A stretch of 64,000 nucleotides of DNA from Candidatus Gracilibacteria bacterium (GCA_041660965.1 JBAZVH010000002.1:1-64000); one strand, 5' to 3'. Shown: positions 30,992-40,984, counted from the first letter of the stretch. Notes: a model not told the origin generated them from the letters alone. A program made the numbers and translations.

Positions 30992-31320
30992 AGCGAATGC
31001 CTTGATCGGCATTCCGCGTGGCAATGGGCGAGGGTGAAATACCTTAAATGGAGCTCTAACATGGGCACATAGTTGAACTCTTTTGATCAAGTTTATAGAG
31101 AACTATGATAGAGTAAGGGAAAAGCATCTTCTCACGGAACAATTTGCGTTTAGTCATTATGATTAGTTCACTCATTCTCAAATGGTTGCACCCTTTTTAT
31201 ATAAAAGAAAATCACTATTTTATATATTCCAATAGGGTAATTGAAATAGTGTCTTTCTCTCTCATAAATTAACTTTCTAAATATCAAAAACTGTTATAAT
31301 GATTATTATCTTATTTTACT

Positions 31321-31677
31321 ATGACCTCCATCAAACAAATCAATGCAAACAGACAGAATGGTAAGCTCTGAGGAGTCAAAACTCAGCAAGGGAAGGATAT
31401 CATAAGGACCAATGCTTTAAGGCACTGAATTACATCAAATTTACTCATTGATCCTCAGGAGCAAGCCATATTGGATCAGATTGAAGAGACTCTCATAGAG
31501 GAATACCAACCTATAGGTAGTATGGAACACTTTTTAGTACACAGAATCGCCCTCTCTATGTTTAGACTTCAGAGATGCTCCAGACTTGAGGACCACTATT
31601 TCTTCACCGCAAATGAAGAACATCAGAAGTGACAAATAACGGGGAGAGTACTTTCTGAATCAGAGCTCTGCGAATAA
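31321..31677 (+). CDS. Small accessory protein with GxKTxxGK...NALxHG motif (118 aa)
   Basis: The N-terminus 'NRQNGKLGGVKTQQGKDIIRTNALRHGITS' and the following 'EYQPIGSMEHFLVHRIALSMFRLQRCSRLE' resemble a small protein family common in accessory regions of many bacteria (KTPEGKxxSxxNALKHGL ... EExLVExIAxxxWRLxR). Its function is not established. Three UGA-Gly codons. First gene inside the proposed island. Confidence 0.55.
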
Positions 31678-31688
31678 CTATTTCTAAT

Positions 31689-31850
31689 ATGAAACCAACA
31701 AAACCAACTAAGTATGATATAGGTACTTCTCAAATGAGCGGATTTGAGATTTTATCACGGTATGAGACAAGTATACTCAATAATATGTATAGATGCGTAC
31801 ATGAGCTTCAGAGGCTACAATCTGAACGAATAAAAGTTGACCATACATAA
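31689..31850 (+). CDS. Small protein, likely C-terminal partner of the preceding family (53 aa)
   Basis: 'ILSRYETSILNNMYRCVHELQRLQSER' resembles the C-terminal 'RYExxxxRxLYRALHELxRLQxxR' end that normally belongs to the same polypeptide as the preceding gene. Here it is a separate ATG-to-TAA frame 11 bp downstream in another frame. Either the gene is split or the family occurs as two chains. Confidence 0.45.
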   Translation: MKPTKPTKYDIGTSQMSGFEILSRYETSILNNMYRCVHELQRLQSERIKVDHT

Positions 31851-31871
31851 GCGGTTTTTTGTAGCATCTCA

Positions 31872-31898
31872 TTTACATAAGATAAAAACTTGTATTAT
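31872..31898 (+). promoter_or_regulatory. Promoter, leaderless configuration
   Basis: TTTACA (31872-31877), 15-bp spacer, TATTAT (31893-31898), then 6 nt to the ATG at 31905. Confidence 0.45.
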
Positions 31899-31904
31899 CC
31901 TGTA

Positions 31905-32363
31905 ATGTCATACATAGAGAAACATCTCCTACAACAGGAGGAAATTAGGTTCACAACTACACCTTCTAAAAGGCGTAATATTTTTATGTACGCAACAATT
32001 TTCTTTATTTTTTTGATGGGCGTGATAATGTTTTTTACAGATGCATGGTGGCTAACAATATTATTTATATTTTTTGTCATAGTACTTCTATTCTATACAT
32101 TTCCTATCCATTATGAGGAATATTCTGTTACAAATAAACGAATAGTTCTTAAATACTGATTTATCCGTACCCATGCAACAGAGATTATGGCAAAAGATAT
32201 AGTTACTATGAGTATCAATAGGGGAATTTTTGATGTATTTTTCAAATCAGGACAGATGGTCCTCATAACCAATAGTTGAAATAGGATATCGTTTGATTCA
32301 GTCGATAATTATGAAGAATTCAGGAGTGCAATTTATGCTCTTCGTGAAGATAAAGAAAGATAA
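31905..32363 (+). CDS. Bacterial PH-domain membrane protein (152 aa)
   Basis: A short N-terminal region is followed by two adjacent membrane helices (about residues 25-65, 'IFMYATIFFIFLMGVIMFF' and 'WWLTILFIFFVIVLLFYTF'). Then 'YEEYSVTNKRIVLKYGFI' (Gly UGA), 'IVTMSINRGIFDVFF' and 'NRISFDSVDNYEEFRSAIYAL' fit a bPH2-type domain. Function unknown; it often accompanies envelope or accessory genes. Confidence 0.65.
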
Positions 32364-32374
32364 ATTGGGTTTGT

Positions 32375-32402
32375 TTGGTAATATTATGTTAATTGTTATA
32401 AT
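32375..32402 (+). promoter_or_regulatory. Promoter of the protease-ATPase pair
   Basis: TTGGTA (32375-32380), 16-bp spacer, TATAAT (32397-32402); 18 nt to the ATG at 32421. No Shine-Dalgarno sequence. Confidence 0.45.
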
Positions 32403-32420
32403 CTGATAAATCCTATCGGC

Positions 32421-34904
32421 ATGACTCCTGAAAATAAATTTCATCTATGTAATCCTCAAAGGCTACCTAAGTCTAAAGATGGTATAAGTCTTTGGAAGGG
32501 CAAGAAAATGACCTTTCCTTCTGGTAAAGCTAACACTGAGGATGAAGATGAAGACATTGAAGAGACTACTGAAGAGAAAAATTACATTTTCATGAGGCGG
32601 ACATTGGCAGAAAGTTTATGAAAGGGGAGGGAGGTCTATTCTGCTAGATACAGTGATAGATTTTTAACTAAAAGAAAAGAAATTAACCAAAAACCAAAGA
32701 TTTATATCAAATCGAATGTATTTAACTTGATCAAGACCTGAACACCATTTTTTGATGATCTGAAGCTAAAAGCTGTGAAATTTGATCCATTACTGAAGCA
32801 ATATATTTTTGTTCAAAATGTTGAGGATTTCCATATTTTTGAGAGAAAAATAGAGGAATTTATAAATGAGGAGCCAGATTGGAAACAGACTGTAGTTTTG
32901 ATTAAGGATTTCGAGATTTTCACCGCACAGGACAGAAAAGACAGTAACTATCTATACGCAGAGGGGGGAAGAAATGTAGATCTAAATATCAAGATTTTTC
33001 AAGATGCAAATCCTGAAGAGATCCTAGAGGTTTTTAGAAACCTTGGCATACCAAGCGAAAATATAATTCAAAGTAATACAAAAACATTTACTATCAAATC
33101 GGGAAGTATTGATGAGGATGCCTTGGAAATAATCTTTCAGTGTTGTGATTCTTTGGAGCGAATCGAAGGTAAATCTATATATGAAATTGGTCCAGATGGT
33201 CTGATGAAAGCTATAGAACTCCCCTATTATCCAGAGGTTGATATGACGACTACCCCTGAGAATATCGCTTGTGTTATAGACTCTTGAATTCAAAATATAG
33301 ATTCCTATCAAAGCATTATTGATACCACGCCTTGAATAAATTTTGCCTGCAATTATGGAAATCCATTAGAAGATGCGATGGCTCCTTGCGGAGGACATTG
33401 AACTTGTGTTGCTTGAATTGTTGCATTTGGTAAACAAATTTTCAGAAAAAAACAGAAATTGGACCCAATTTGCAAAATTTGTTCTATCAAAATCACTATT
33501 CCTACATTTGAAGAAGATGAAGTGATAAATAAAATGATAGAACTTCATACTAGCTTCTGAGTTAGTGTCTTCAATCTATCATTTGGAGAAAAAGGAGCAT
33601 CAAAAGATAATCAATATCCAAATAGTTTTACTAGTAAGTTGGATGAAATCATGCATAGATATGACTTAATATGTGTTATTTCAGCATGAAACCTGAAGTA
33701 CCCCCCAGAAGAGACCAAAACTAAATTGTATGATAATTATCCTCGTATATGGCAGAGTGACGAGGCAAATATCCCTCATTTGGCATGTAGTATAAACTCC
33801 TTGGTGGTTGGTAGCCTTTGACACTGGAAGGATGAATTTTGAAGTGATTGAGACTTTTTTGTAACTTCACATTCCAGAAAGAGCCATATATCTATACTAG
33901 ATAAAAGGCATTGATATTGGCATTATTCCCAGAAACCTGATTTGGTAGTGTTTTGAGGGGATAAACTTCAAAATAAACCGTTTTATACATTTTGATCTGA
34001 GGGGTCTATTGTAACAACTGCATGAACTAGTTTTGCAGCACCCTACGTCACTCACTTACTTTTACTTCTAAAGGATTTATATAGAGATTTAAGAATGCAG
34101 ACCCTAAAAGCTCTAATCTTATTGAATACAACTGTTCCATCAAAATCTATTTGTGATTATTATTTCAAGTGACATGGTATTTCTCATAAAAAGATATATG
34201 GAAACTGATTTTTGTGAGAACATTGAGCAAACTGAGAAGAAGAGGTAAAATTACTTTATTCTAATGATGATTGTGTAAACATTATTATTGAAGATGAGAT
34301 TGATTTTTCAAATTATGACGCTAAAAAATGATTTCCATTGTGTACCTGGAATTTGAAAATACCAAACCTTGAAGATTTAGTAAAATATAATAATAGAAAT
34401 AGTATAGCAATTAAGGCTGTGTTGTGTTATAGCCCGCATATAAACAGTGAAGGAGAAATTTATTCAGACTATAATACCTGTCATATATGATTCATGATTC
34501 ATAGCTGAGGAGCCACTTTAGGGGAAATAAAAACGCAACCAGGAGTGAGTAACCTGGAGGCAGAAAATATGGGAAACATGGACAAAAAGACTTGGTCTGA
34601 TACACCAGGAAGGAATCAAATGTGGAATAATGCACAAATGAAATTTTTTAGAATCAATAGAAAAAACTATAAAACATTTGTGGATTGATGAATTCAGATT
34701 ACAATAAAGTCACGTATTAAGGATAGTAAGGAGGCTGAGGAATACTACAAGAGAGTAGGGAGACAGACATTTTCTCTTGTGCTCCAGATTAAGGATGAGT
34801 GAATCAAGGAGGCATGAGAGGTATGAATACTATATGAATCGATTAAGAGTCTTAACAACTTAAAATTGGCAAATGATGTAAGCTTAATTGCAGAAGTGCA
34901 CTAA
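32421..34904 (+). CDS. Subtilisin-like S8 serine protease, large (827 aa)
   Basis: Residues 1-280 form an acidic N-terminal domain ('EDEDEDIEETTEEK' near 42-60) with no known fold and no signal peptide, so it is probably cytoplasmic. The protease core has 'IACVIDSGI' (Asp287), 'GGHGTCVAGIV' (His326), the oxyanion Asn424 in 'CVISAGNL', and 'AGTSFAAPYVTHLL' (Ser537): a complete catalytic set. The C-terminal ~250 residues form a beta-rich domain ('NIIIEDEIDF', 'GFMIHSGGATLGEIKTQPGV'). About 30 UGA-Gly codons. The AAA ATPase follows after 10 bp. S8 proteases paired with AAA+ ATPases recur in accessory regions and are proposed defence modules; that role is inference here. Confidence 0.88.
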
Positions 34905-34914
34905 ATTCAAGATT

Positions 34915-35826
34915 ATGATCTTCGACAAAACACATAAAAATGTACAAGATGTTTATAGTCTTCTTCGTGATTCTAAAAGATCTAATGGGGGAAGTAACGA
35001 TATTGGCAGTGTCAAAACTCCCAATATCTCCAATTCAATCTTTATTACAGATTTTCCAAGTCCCATTAACGATGTTTTTCATATAGGTAAGAATGGATAT
35101 AAATTTTCTGATATTGTTTTGCCAAAAGAAATAGAAGAAGAGATACAGAATATTGTATTTGAACACAAAGACGAAGATTTTTTTGTGAGTATGGGCTTGA
35201 TGCCAACAAATAAAGTTCTTTTTTATGGTAGTCCATGATGTGGTAAAACCATGCTCACTTATACCCTGGCACAAATGTTAAGAAGAGAGCTTAAAATAGT
35301 TAACTTATCTAAGCTAGTTTCTTCACATCTCTGAGAAACTAGCAATAATTTAGCTAGCATTTTTTCTAAGTACGGGAATAGAGACACGGTCCTCTTTATT
35401 GATGAGTTTGATGTAATTTGACGCCTAAGAGGTGACACAGGTAATGATCATAATGAAATGAAAAGAATTGTTAATACTTTACTTCAACTTATCGATTTTT
35501 TCCCATCAGAAGGATTTTTGGTTTTTGCTACTAACAGTATAAAAATTATTGATGAAGCCCTTCTAAGAAGATTGGATAGAGTAATTGAAATACCATTGCC
35601 CAATCCATCATGAATACAGAAATATTTGAAGTTAAAAATGGCTCGGTATAATGATTTGATTGGAAAAATTGACTACAAAGAATTATCCAAAAGCTATTCC
35701 GGCTCTTCATTTAGTGAAATACAAAGACTTTTGCAGAAAAAAATAAAAAATAAAGTTATACAGCAAAGAAAGAGCGGGGTTATAGTGAAAATCAGAACAG
35801 AAGATTTAGAAAAAAATCAGGAATAA
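34915..35826 (+). CDS. AAA+ ATPase partner of the S8 protease (303 aa)
   Basis: Classic AAA+ domain: Walker A 'FYGSPGCGKTMLTY' (105-112; Gly108 is UGA), Walker B 'VLFIDEFDVIG' (Asp163, Glu164), sensor 1 'LVFATNS', arginine finger 'ALLRRLDRVIEIPLP', and a C-terminal lid with 'SYSGSSFSEIQRLLQ' (sensor 2 region). It resembles FtsH/proteasomal-type ATPase cores without a membrane or protease domain. It is translationally adjacent to the protease and probably supplies target recognition or unfolding. I start at 34915, inside a longer open frame. Confidence 0.88.
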
Positions 35827-35868
35827 TTTTTAGTCTTGCAAAAGTTGTTTTTTGGCTATCATAAACAA

Positions 35869-36068
35869 GCCAGAATCTTATTTATTTAACTTACTTTTTT
35901 AGTGTACTCATAGACAATAGAAAGGGGGGATTATATCCTCGCCTCCTTTGCTGTCTATGACACTAAATGAGTAAGATTCTGGCGAATCAATGAGGATTGA
36001 TCTCCCCTTTGTTTTCGCCAGAGCTCAAAATAAAACCCTTTTGGCACTTTCTTCGGAGAGTGCTTTTT
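35869..36068 (+). ncRNA. Long hairpin RNA with competing helices and UUCG terminator
   Basis: GCCAGAATCTTA (35869-35880) pairs perfectly with TAAGATTCTGGC (35972-35983). Inside, TAGTGT/ACACTA (35900-35905 / 35960-35965), TCATAGACA/TGTCTATGA (35908-35916 / 35952-35960) and AAAGG/CCTTT extend the stem. The right arm also contains TCTGGCGAA (35978-35986), perfectly complementary to TTCGCCAGA (36014-36022), so two structures exclude each other. A UUCG-capped terminator follows. No open frame of note lies in the 282-bp gap. A tail of the protease-ATPase transcript, a leader of the TM2 gene or a free ncRNA are all possible. Confidence 0.6.
36044..36068 (+). terminator. Rho-independent terminator with UUCG tetraloop
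   Basis: 8-bp stem GCACTTTC/GAGAGTGC closed by a C(UUCG)G loop, then five T. Confidence 0.85.
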
Positions 36069-36108
36069 ATAAAAGAAAGCCTCTCTATTATCTTCTTACT
36101 TTCTATTT

Positions 36109-36966
36109 ATGAAAGATAGGCATGTAGCAGGTTTCTTGGCTCTATTCCTTTGAGGTATAGGGGTCCATAAGTTCTATATTGGTAGGATATGACAGGGTTT
36201 TCTCTATTTAGCATTCTGCTGGACCTACATCCCCCTGATATTCTCTATCATGGATGCTATTTATTACTTCAGATTCAAGTCAAATGAGGAGTTTACTAGT
36301 AAAGTATGCCCAGCACCTGAAAACAAGGCTCCTAGAGTCAATAAACTGGATGAGCTTAAGAAACTCAAAGAATTACTGGATATGAAAGCTATCTCAAAAG
36401 CTGAGTTTGAGGCTGAGAAGAAAAAAATTATTGCAGAGTCTCCAGCAAAATACACCTCCCAAAAGCCTCTCTTACAAAAAACAGAGATCAAAAAAAGTTC
36501 ACTTCATATCAGTGATAAAAATTCTTGGATAGTTCTGGGATGTTTTTTGTTGTGAACGCTGATTTTCTTGGTTATTGTGGTAAATAAAGTGAATCCAGGC
36601 GGTAATACTCAAACACCTAACACAATAGGTTACACACTGATCAAGGATCCAAATCATTCAACAAGGGATCTTTGTAGAAAAGAGCTTGAAAAGAGAATTA
36701 AGAACATGAGTCAAACCGAAATTGCTTTTGAAGATATACGAGCGTATAATAATAAGTATGTTTTAGAGTGACTGATTCAGAAAAAATGACCGATTCCTTC
36801 TAGAAAGACCTATAGCCAGAATCTCCTAAATGATGCTAACTGTTTAGAAAAAGAGAAATCCGTTTGTCATCTCACGGCACAAACCGTTTATAATTGTGTA
36901 ATACCATCAGACCAAAATTGAGTAATAATTGGTCCAACTGTCCTGAAATTTGATATGGCTGAATAA
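36109..36966 (+). CDS. TM2-domain / SHOCT-domain membrane protein (285 aa)
   Basis: The N-terminal TM2 domain 'HVAGFLALFLGGIGVHKFYIGRIGQGFLYLAF' contains two membrane helices, with the family's G-x-HKFY-xG pattern and two UGA-Gly residues. A short SHOCT-like helix pair follows near residues 85-105 ('DELKKLKELLDMKAISKAEFEAEKKKI'). A third membrane helix ('WIVLGCFLLGTLIFLVIVV') precedes a ~130-residue C-terminal region with several Cys. Function unknown. It lies between the hairpin RNA and the recombinase. Confidence 0.7.
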
Positions 36967-37011
36967 TTTTATAGCTTTCTCAAGAAGATACATATACTAC
37001 TAAATTGTTGG

Positions 37012-37084
37012 AACACCTATTCTCTCCATTTCTATTCACTTATTCGTGGTGTTTAAGTGAGTGAAGATAGAGCGAGTAGGTGTT
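37012..37084. repeat. Imperfect 31-bp inverted repeat upstream of the recombinase
   Basis: Arms 37012-37042 and 37054-37084 begin and end with AACACCTA/TAGGTGTT and TTCACTTA-type ends, with an 11-nt loop; I count about 24-25 paired positions. A smaller GGTGTT/AACACC hairpin follows (37079-37098). It may be a recombinase or repressor site, an attachment site, or an attenuator. 36967-37011 shows nothing else. Confidence 0.5.
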
Positions 37085-37104
37085 GCGATTTTAACACCAC
37101 ACAT

Positions 37105-39186
37105 ATGCAAACACCACACAATACAAAGAGTTGAGATAAAAATAAACTCTCAAAAACTACTCCATCTGGGAAAGCAGAGCATGTATTTGCATACATGCGA
37201 AGAAGTACTAAAAAAGAAGAACAGTCAGAGAGTCTTTTGCAACAAGCAGAAGGTATCAAAAATATTGCTAATACACTTAATATTAGCCTCAATGATATTC
37301 GTTTTTTTACGGAATCACGAAGTGGTTTTGAAAATAGAACCAGACAAGAATGGAATAAAATGATAGCAGAAATAGACGAGCTTGGAAAAAGGGGTGAAAA
37401 GTGTACTTTATTGTGTAGAGATAGTTCTCGTTTGTCCCGAAATTCTAAGGATAATAGAGCTATTGCTGATAGGCTTTTCTGAGATAATGATTTTTATAAG
37501 AAACCAGTTATTGAAAATATCTATATGCTGGATGACGGTGTGAGTTTGCTTTCATGGGACCGAAGAACGGATAAAGAGTCGATTATATCCGAATTGCACA
37601 ATAATTATATGTCGAGCCTCAGTACGAAGAAAAAATCACATGTGGGGAAAATAATAAAACTTGAGGCTTGAGAGTATACTATGAAGGCACCTTATTGACT
37701 TAAAAAAGTGAATTACAAAGGGAATCCTCGTGAGCACAAAAAACAATCCACCATCCTTGCACAGAATGAGCTTATGCCCCATATAAGAAAAGTTTTTGAG
37801 ATGAAAGTGGCATGAAAGACCGCTAAAGAGATGTCTAAATATCTGAAACAATACGGAGGATTTTATATTAGTTCCAAGAAAATTGTAGAGACTATTATTT
37901 CAAATACTGTATATAAGGGGTGGTATACTGATCCAGCTTCAGAGAGGGTTTTTAAGATAAAGTTTTGGGAAGAGAAAACGCCCATTGAGGAATCATTATG
38001 GCAGAAAGCAAATGATACAGTCTGAAAGCGTGGAAATGGTTTTTGAAAATGACAAAATGAGCATTTGTTTGTTGGGAAAATCAAATCTGATATATGAAGT
38101 ACTTTTCAAGTCTATATTGCAACCTGAAAGACATGAAAAGGGAAACATTATAATTATAAATGAACTACGAAAAATAAAGACTGAGAAACTACGAATATTT
38201 ACATATCTGAGACAAATATATTGGAATATTTGGTGCAAGAGATTAGAAAAGTTGCAGATGCAATTATGTTAAGAATTCAGCGTATAGAGGAGGCTATTAT
38301 TGTAAGAAATCTCCATGAATCTTTGAAAAAAGAAATCAAAATGATTCCTGAGATGGTCGATATGCCAGACGAAGAGTTAGATATGCATGTAAATAATCTT
38401 ATTTTGGAATTTGAGAACTATATCACAGGTAAAGGTATCTCTGCTCCACTGTCGGGGTTAGGTGCTCTGTTCTTTGACTTTTGGCAGTGGAAAACAGGTA
38501 GAAATTATTCTCAAGATGAAAAAAATATTGTTGACCTTTGACTCACGAAAGATAAGGTCCAACGCATCAATGATGATCGGTTTGGTCATACGAAAGATCT
38601 AAGAGCTCTTTTAGAAACAAAAATACAATTGAGGGATGAGATCATATCAGAAAGTCTAGGGTCTTCTTCATATCTTCGAGACCTACAAAACGAGCTAGAA
38701 TTACAGCAAAAGGGGATTGACCAATTACAAGAACAAAAGAAACAACTTGAAAAGGATTTAGAAGGCGTATACGAGAAGTGTTATGACCAAGGATATGACA
38801 AATCTTTTGCAGATAAGCAGTCTCAGAAGATCCATGAAAGATTAGATTGACTAAAAAGAACTATAGATGAACTCAAAAATAATGAGACTCTTCATGCTAC
38901 ATTACAAAAATTACCTACTATACTCGCAAAAATAGTTGAACTCAGTTCAGGAGCTCTTTGAAAAGCCAAAATCAAAGAGAGTAGACAAGAGATAAAACTC
39001 ATACTTGAGATTATTGCAGTTGAACTCCAGATAGACAACAAAAAAGAGCTTAAAATAAAGCTCTTTGAGGGTCTCGAGGATGTGCTGGAGATGAAAAATG
39101 AGAATGGAGCCACCATCGGGATTTGAACCCGAGACCTCAGCCTTACCATGGCTGCGCTCTACCGACTGAGCTATGATGGCACGTAA
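37105..39186 (+). CDS. Large serine recombinase / integrase (693 aa)
   Basis: The N-terminal resolvase domain has 'VFAYMRRSTKKEEQSESLLQQ' style start (catalytic Ser34), 'FFTESRSGF' and 'LLCRDSSRLSRNSKDN'. A recombinase domain follows with 'ISNTVYKGWY' and 'IEESLWQKANDTV'. The C-terminal third is a long coiled coil ('LQQKGIDQLQEQKKQLEKDLE'), as in large serine integrases; the usual Cys4 ribbon is not evident. About 20 UGA-Gly codons show adaptation to the host code. The last 27 or so codons run antisense through tRNA-Thr, with TAA at 39184. Start ATG 37105 restores the AxxYxRxS motif. Confidence 0.88.
39105..39180 (-). tRNA. tRNA-Thr (GGU)
   Basis: 76 nt with encoded CCA. Acceptor GCCATCA/TGGTGGC (one G-U), D stem GCTC/GAGC, anticodon stem CAGCC/GGCTG with loop ATGGTAA (anticodon GGT), T arm TCGGG-TTCAAAT-CCCGA, discriminator T. 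Its 3' end faces the proposed island. A degenerate copy of its 3' end lies at 30951-30991. Confidence 0.93.
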
Positions 39187-39286
39187 TTTCGCAGAGCGAA
39201 ATAATGAAGAATGAAAAATGAAGAATGAATAATTCCTCAATTTCATACTCGCGATTATAGGAGTGGAGAGTAAAAATCAAAATTTT

Positions 39287-39313
39287 TTGCATTCTCTCTC
39301 TTTTTGATACAAT
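39287..39313 (+). promoter_or_regulatory. Promoter, leaderless configuration
   Basis: TTGCAT (39287-39292), 15-bp spacer, TACAAT (39308-39313), then 6 nt to the ATG at 39320. Confidence 0.5.
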
Positions 39314-39319
39314 GCCGCT

Positions 39320-39922
39320 ATGAAGGTATTTGTTTTTGACACTGAAACGACTGGTTTTGTAGAGCGAGAAGGACCACTCGAGATACAGCCCTATATCATC
39401 CAATTTTCTGGTATCCTGCTTGAGATGGGTACTGATGGCGTTTTGACCGAGATTGATCGCATCGATGAATATGTGAAGCCACCGATTTCGATTCCTTTTG
39501 GGGCAAGCCAGGTGCATCATATCTATGATGCTGATGTGGCAGATAAGCCCACGATTGCCGAGAGTATGAATCGTTTTCTCTCCTATCTCAATGATGCCGA
39601 TATCGTCGTCGGACATAATATTGAATATGATGAACAAGTTCTATATTACGAGCTTGAACGACTCAATAGAAGAGGGGATTATAGCCCCAAAAAAACACTC
39701 TGTACTATGAAAGAAACAATCGAATTTTGTGCTTTTCCTGGTCGTGGAGTTGGGTATAAATTCCCAAAATTGAATGAACTCTATAAAAAACTCTTTTGAG
39801 ACTTTTTTGAATGAGCACACAGTGCTATCTACGATGTCGAAGCGACGGTTCGCGTTCTACAAGAATTGATAAAACTCAAGGTCATTAAATTAAAAACAAA
39901 CGCTATTTTACGACTCTTTTAG
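39320..39922 (+). CDS. DnaQ-like 3'-5' exonuclease (200 aa)
   Basis: DEDDh exonuclease motifs: ExoI 'VFVFDTETTGF' (Asp7, Glu9), ExoII 'ADIVVGHNIEYDEQVL' (Asp), ExoIII 'GAHSAIYDVEATVRVL' (His, Asp; the first Gly is UGA). It is about the size of the DNA polymerase III epsilon proofreading domain, but it may be a stand-alone repair or RNA exonuclease. Two UGA-Gly codons carry the frame past 39799. Confidence 0.85.
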
Positions 39923-40026
39923 AGACGTCGTATGCGAGAGAGCAAAATCCTCTCTAGGCAAGAATATTTTGCTTGCGATTTGGGATAAAAATCATACACT
40001 CCCCACATTACTTTTAATTTCACTGT

Positions 40027-40983
40027 ATGCACTTTATTCATAACCGCAAGATATTTTACACTATCTCCGGGACCCTTATCCTACTTTCTTTTGTTGTTTT
40101 TTTCTTCGTTCCCAAAAATTTTGGTATTGATATGACTGGGGGATTACAAATAGAATATAGTACCACTGTGATGCCAAGTGAGGAGAAATTGGCTGAAATA
40201 AAAGATCAGATACTCGAAGAATATACTTTCGAAGGAAAAAGTGTTCTCTCTGAAGTCAATGTGTACCCAGTGAATGTGAATTTTATCCGTGCTGATATCG
40301 GTCTCAATGCTGAGGCAGATAAGGCGCAAGCTGAAAAAAGAACGGCCGATGTTCGCAGTAAAATCCCAGAGATTTTTAACAAAAATAAAATTCCGGTTAC
40401 AGAAGCATCATTTATTTCTGTCGGACAATCATTTGGTAAATTTGTATTGGATCGTGCTATTCTTACCTTGATCGTCTGTTGTGTCGGTATTGCTCTCTAT
40501 ATTATGTTTGCCTTTCGAAAGTCTATCGAAGGTATGCCAAGTTCAGTTTTTGGAGGTATTACCCTGGTGACACTCCTTCACGATGTCACCATCGCTCCTG
40601 CTATATATTTGCTCCTCAGTATCCCATTTCCTTTTTTGAAAATTGATACCTTTTTTGTGACGGCTATTTTGACGATTTTGGGGTATTCTATCAATGACAC
40701 TATTGTGATCTTGGACCGAGTCAGATCAGAGTATCATCATCGTAAACCCACTGATAAAAGAAGTGATAAGCAGGTCTTCGAAGACTCTATCCAGATCAGT
40801 CTCTGGCGTTCTATTTTGACTTCTATGACGCTTACATTGGTCTTGATAGCGATGCTCTTTTTTGGACCAGAAGCACTCTATGGTTTTGTTACCTTGATGC
40901 TTCTCGGTACTCTCGTGGGAACATACTCGTCTATTATGATCGCGGCGCCACTTGTTTATGACATAAAGATATCACGAAAATAG
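40027..40983 (+). CDS. secF: Protein translocase subunit SecF (318 aa)
   Basis: Six membrane helices. A periplasmic-type domain (about 35-130) starts at the family motif 'GIDMTGGLQIEYS'. The C-terminal half has 'TLLHDVTIAPAIYLL', 'FVTAILTILGYSINDTIVILDRVRSE' and 'IQISLWRSILTSMTLTLVLIAMLFFG'. SecDF uses the proton gradient to help release secreted proteins. No in-frame UGA. secD is not adjacent as usual. Confidence 0.93.
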   Translation: MHFIHNRKIFYTISGTLILLSFVVFFFVPKNFGIDMTGGLQIEYSTTVMPSEEKLAEIKDQILEEYTFEGKSVLSEVNVYPVNVNFIRADIGLNAEADKAQAEKRTADVRSKIPEIFNKNKIPVTEASFISVGQSFGKFVLDRAILTLIVCCVGIALYIMFAFRKSIEGMPSSVFGGITLVTLLHDVTIAPAIYLLLSIPFPFLKIDTFFVTAILTILGYSINDTIVILDRVRSEYHHRKPTDKRSDKQVFEDSIQISLWRSILTSMTLTLVLIAMLFFGPEALYGFVTLMLLGTLVGTYSSIMIAAPLVYDIKISRK

Positions 40984-40984
40984 T

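Noticed and set aside
30951..31030. Intact tRNA gene
   Set aside because: Only the 3' end resembles a tRNA; T stem and acceptor do not pair and no anticodon arm follows.
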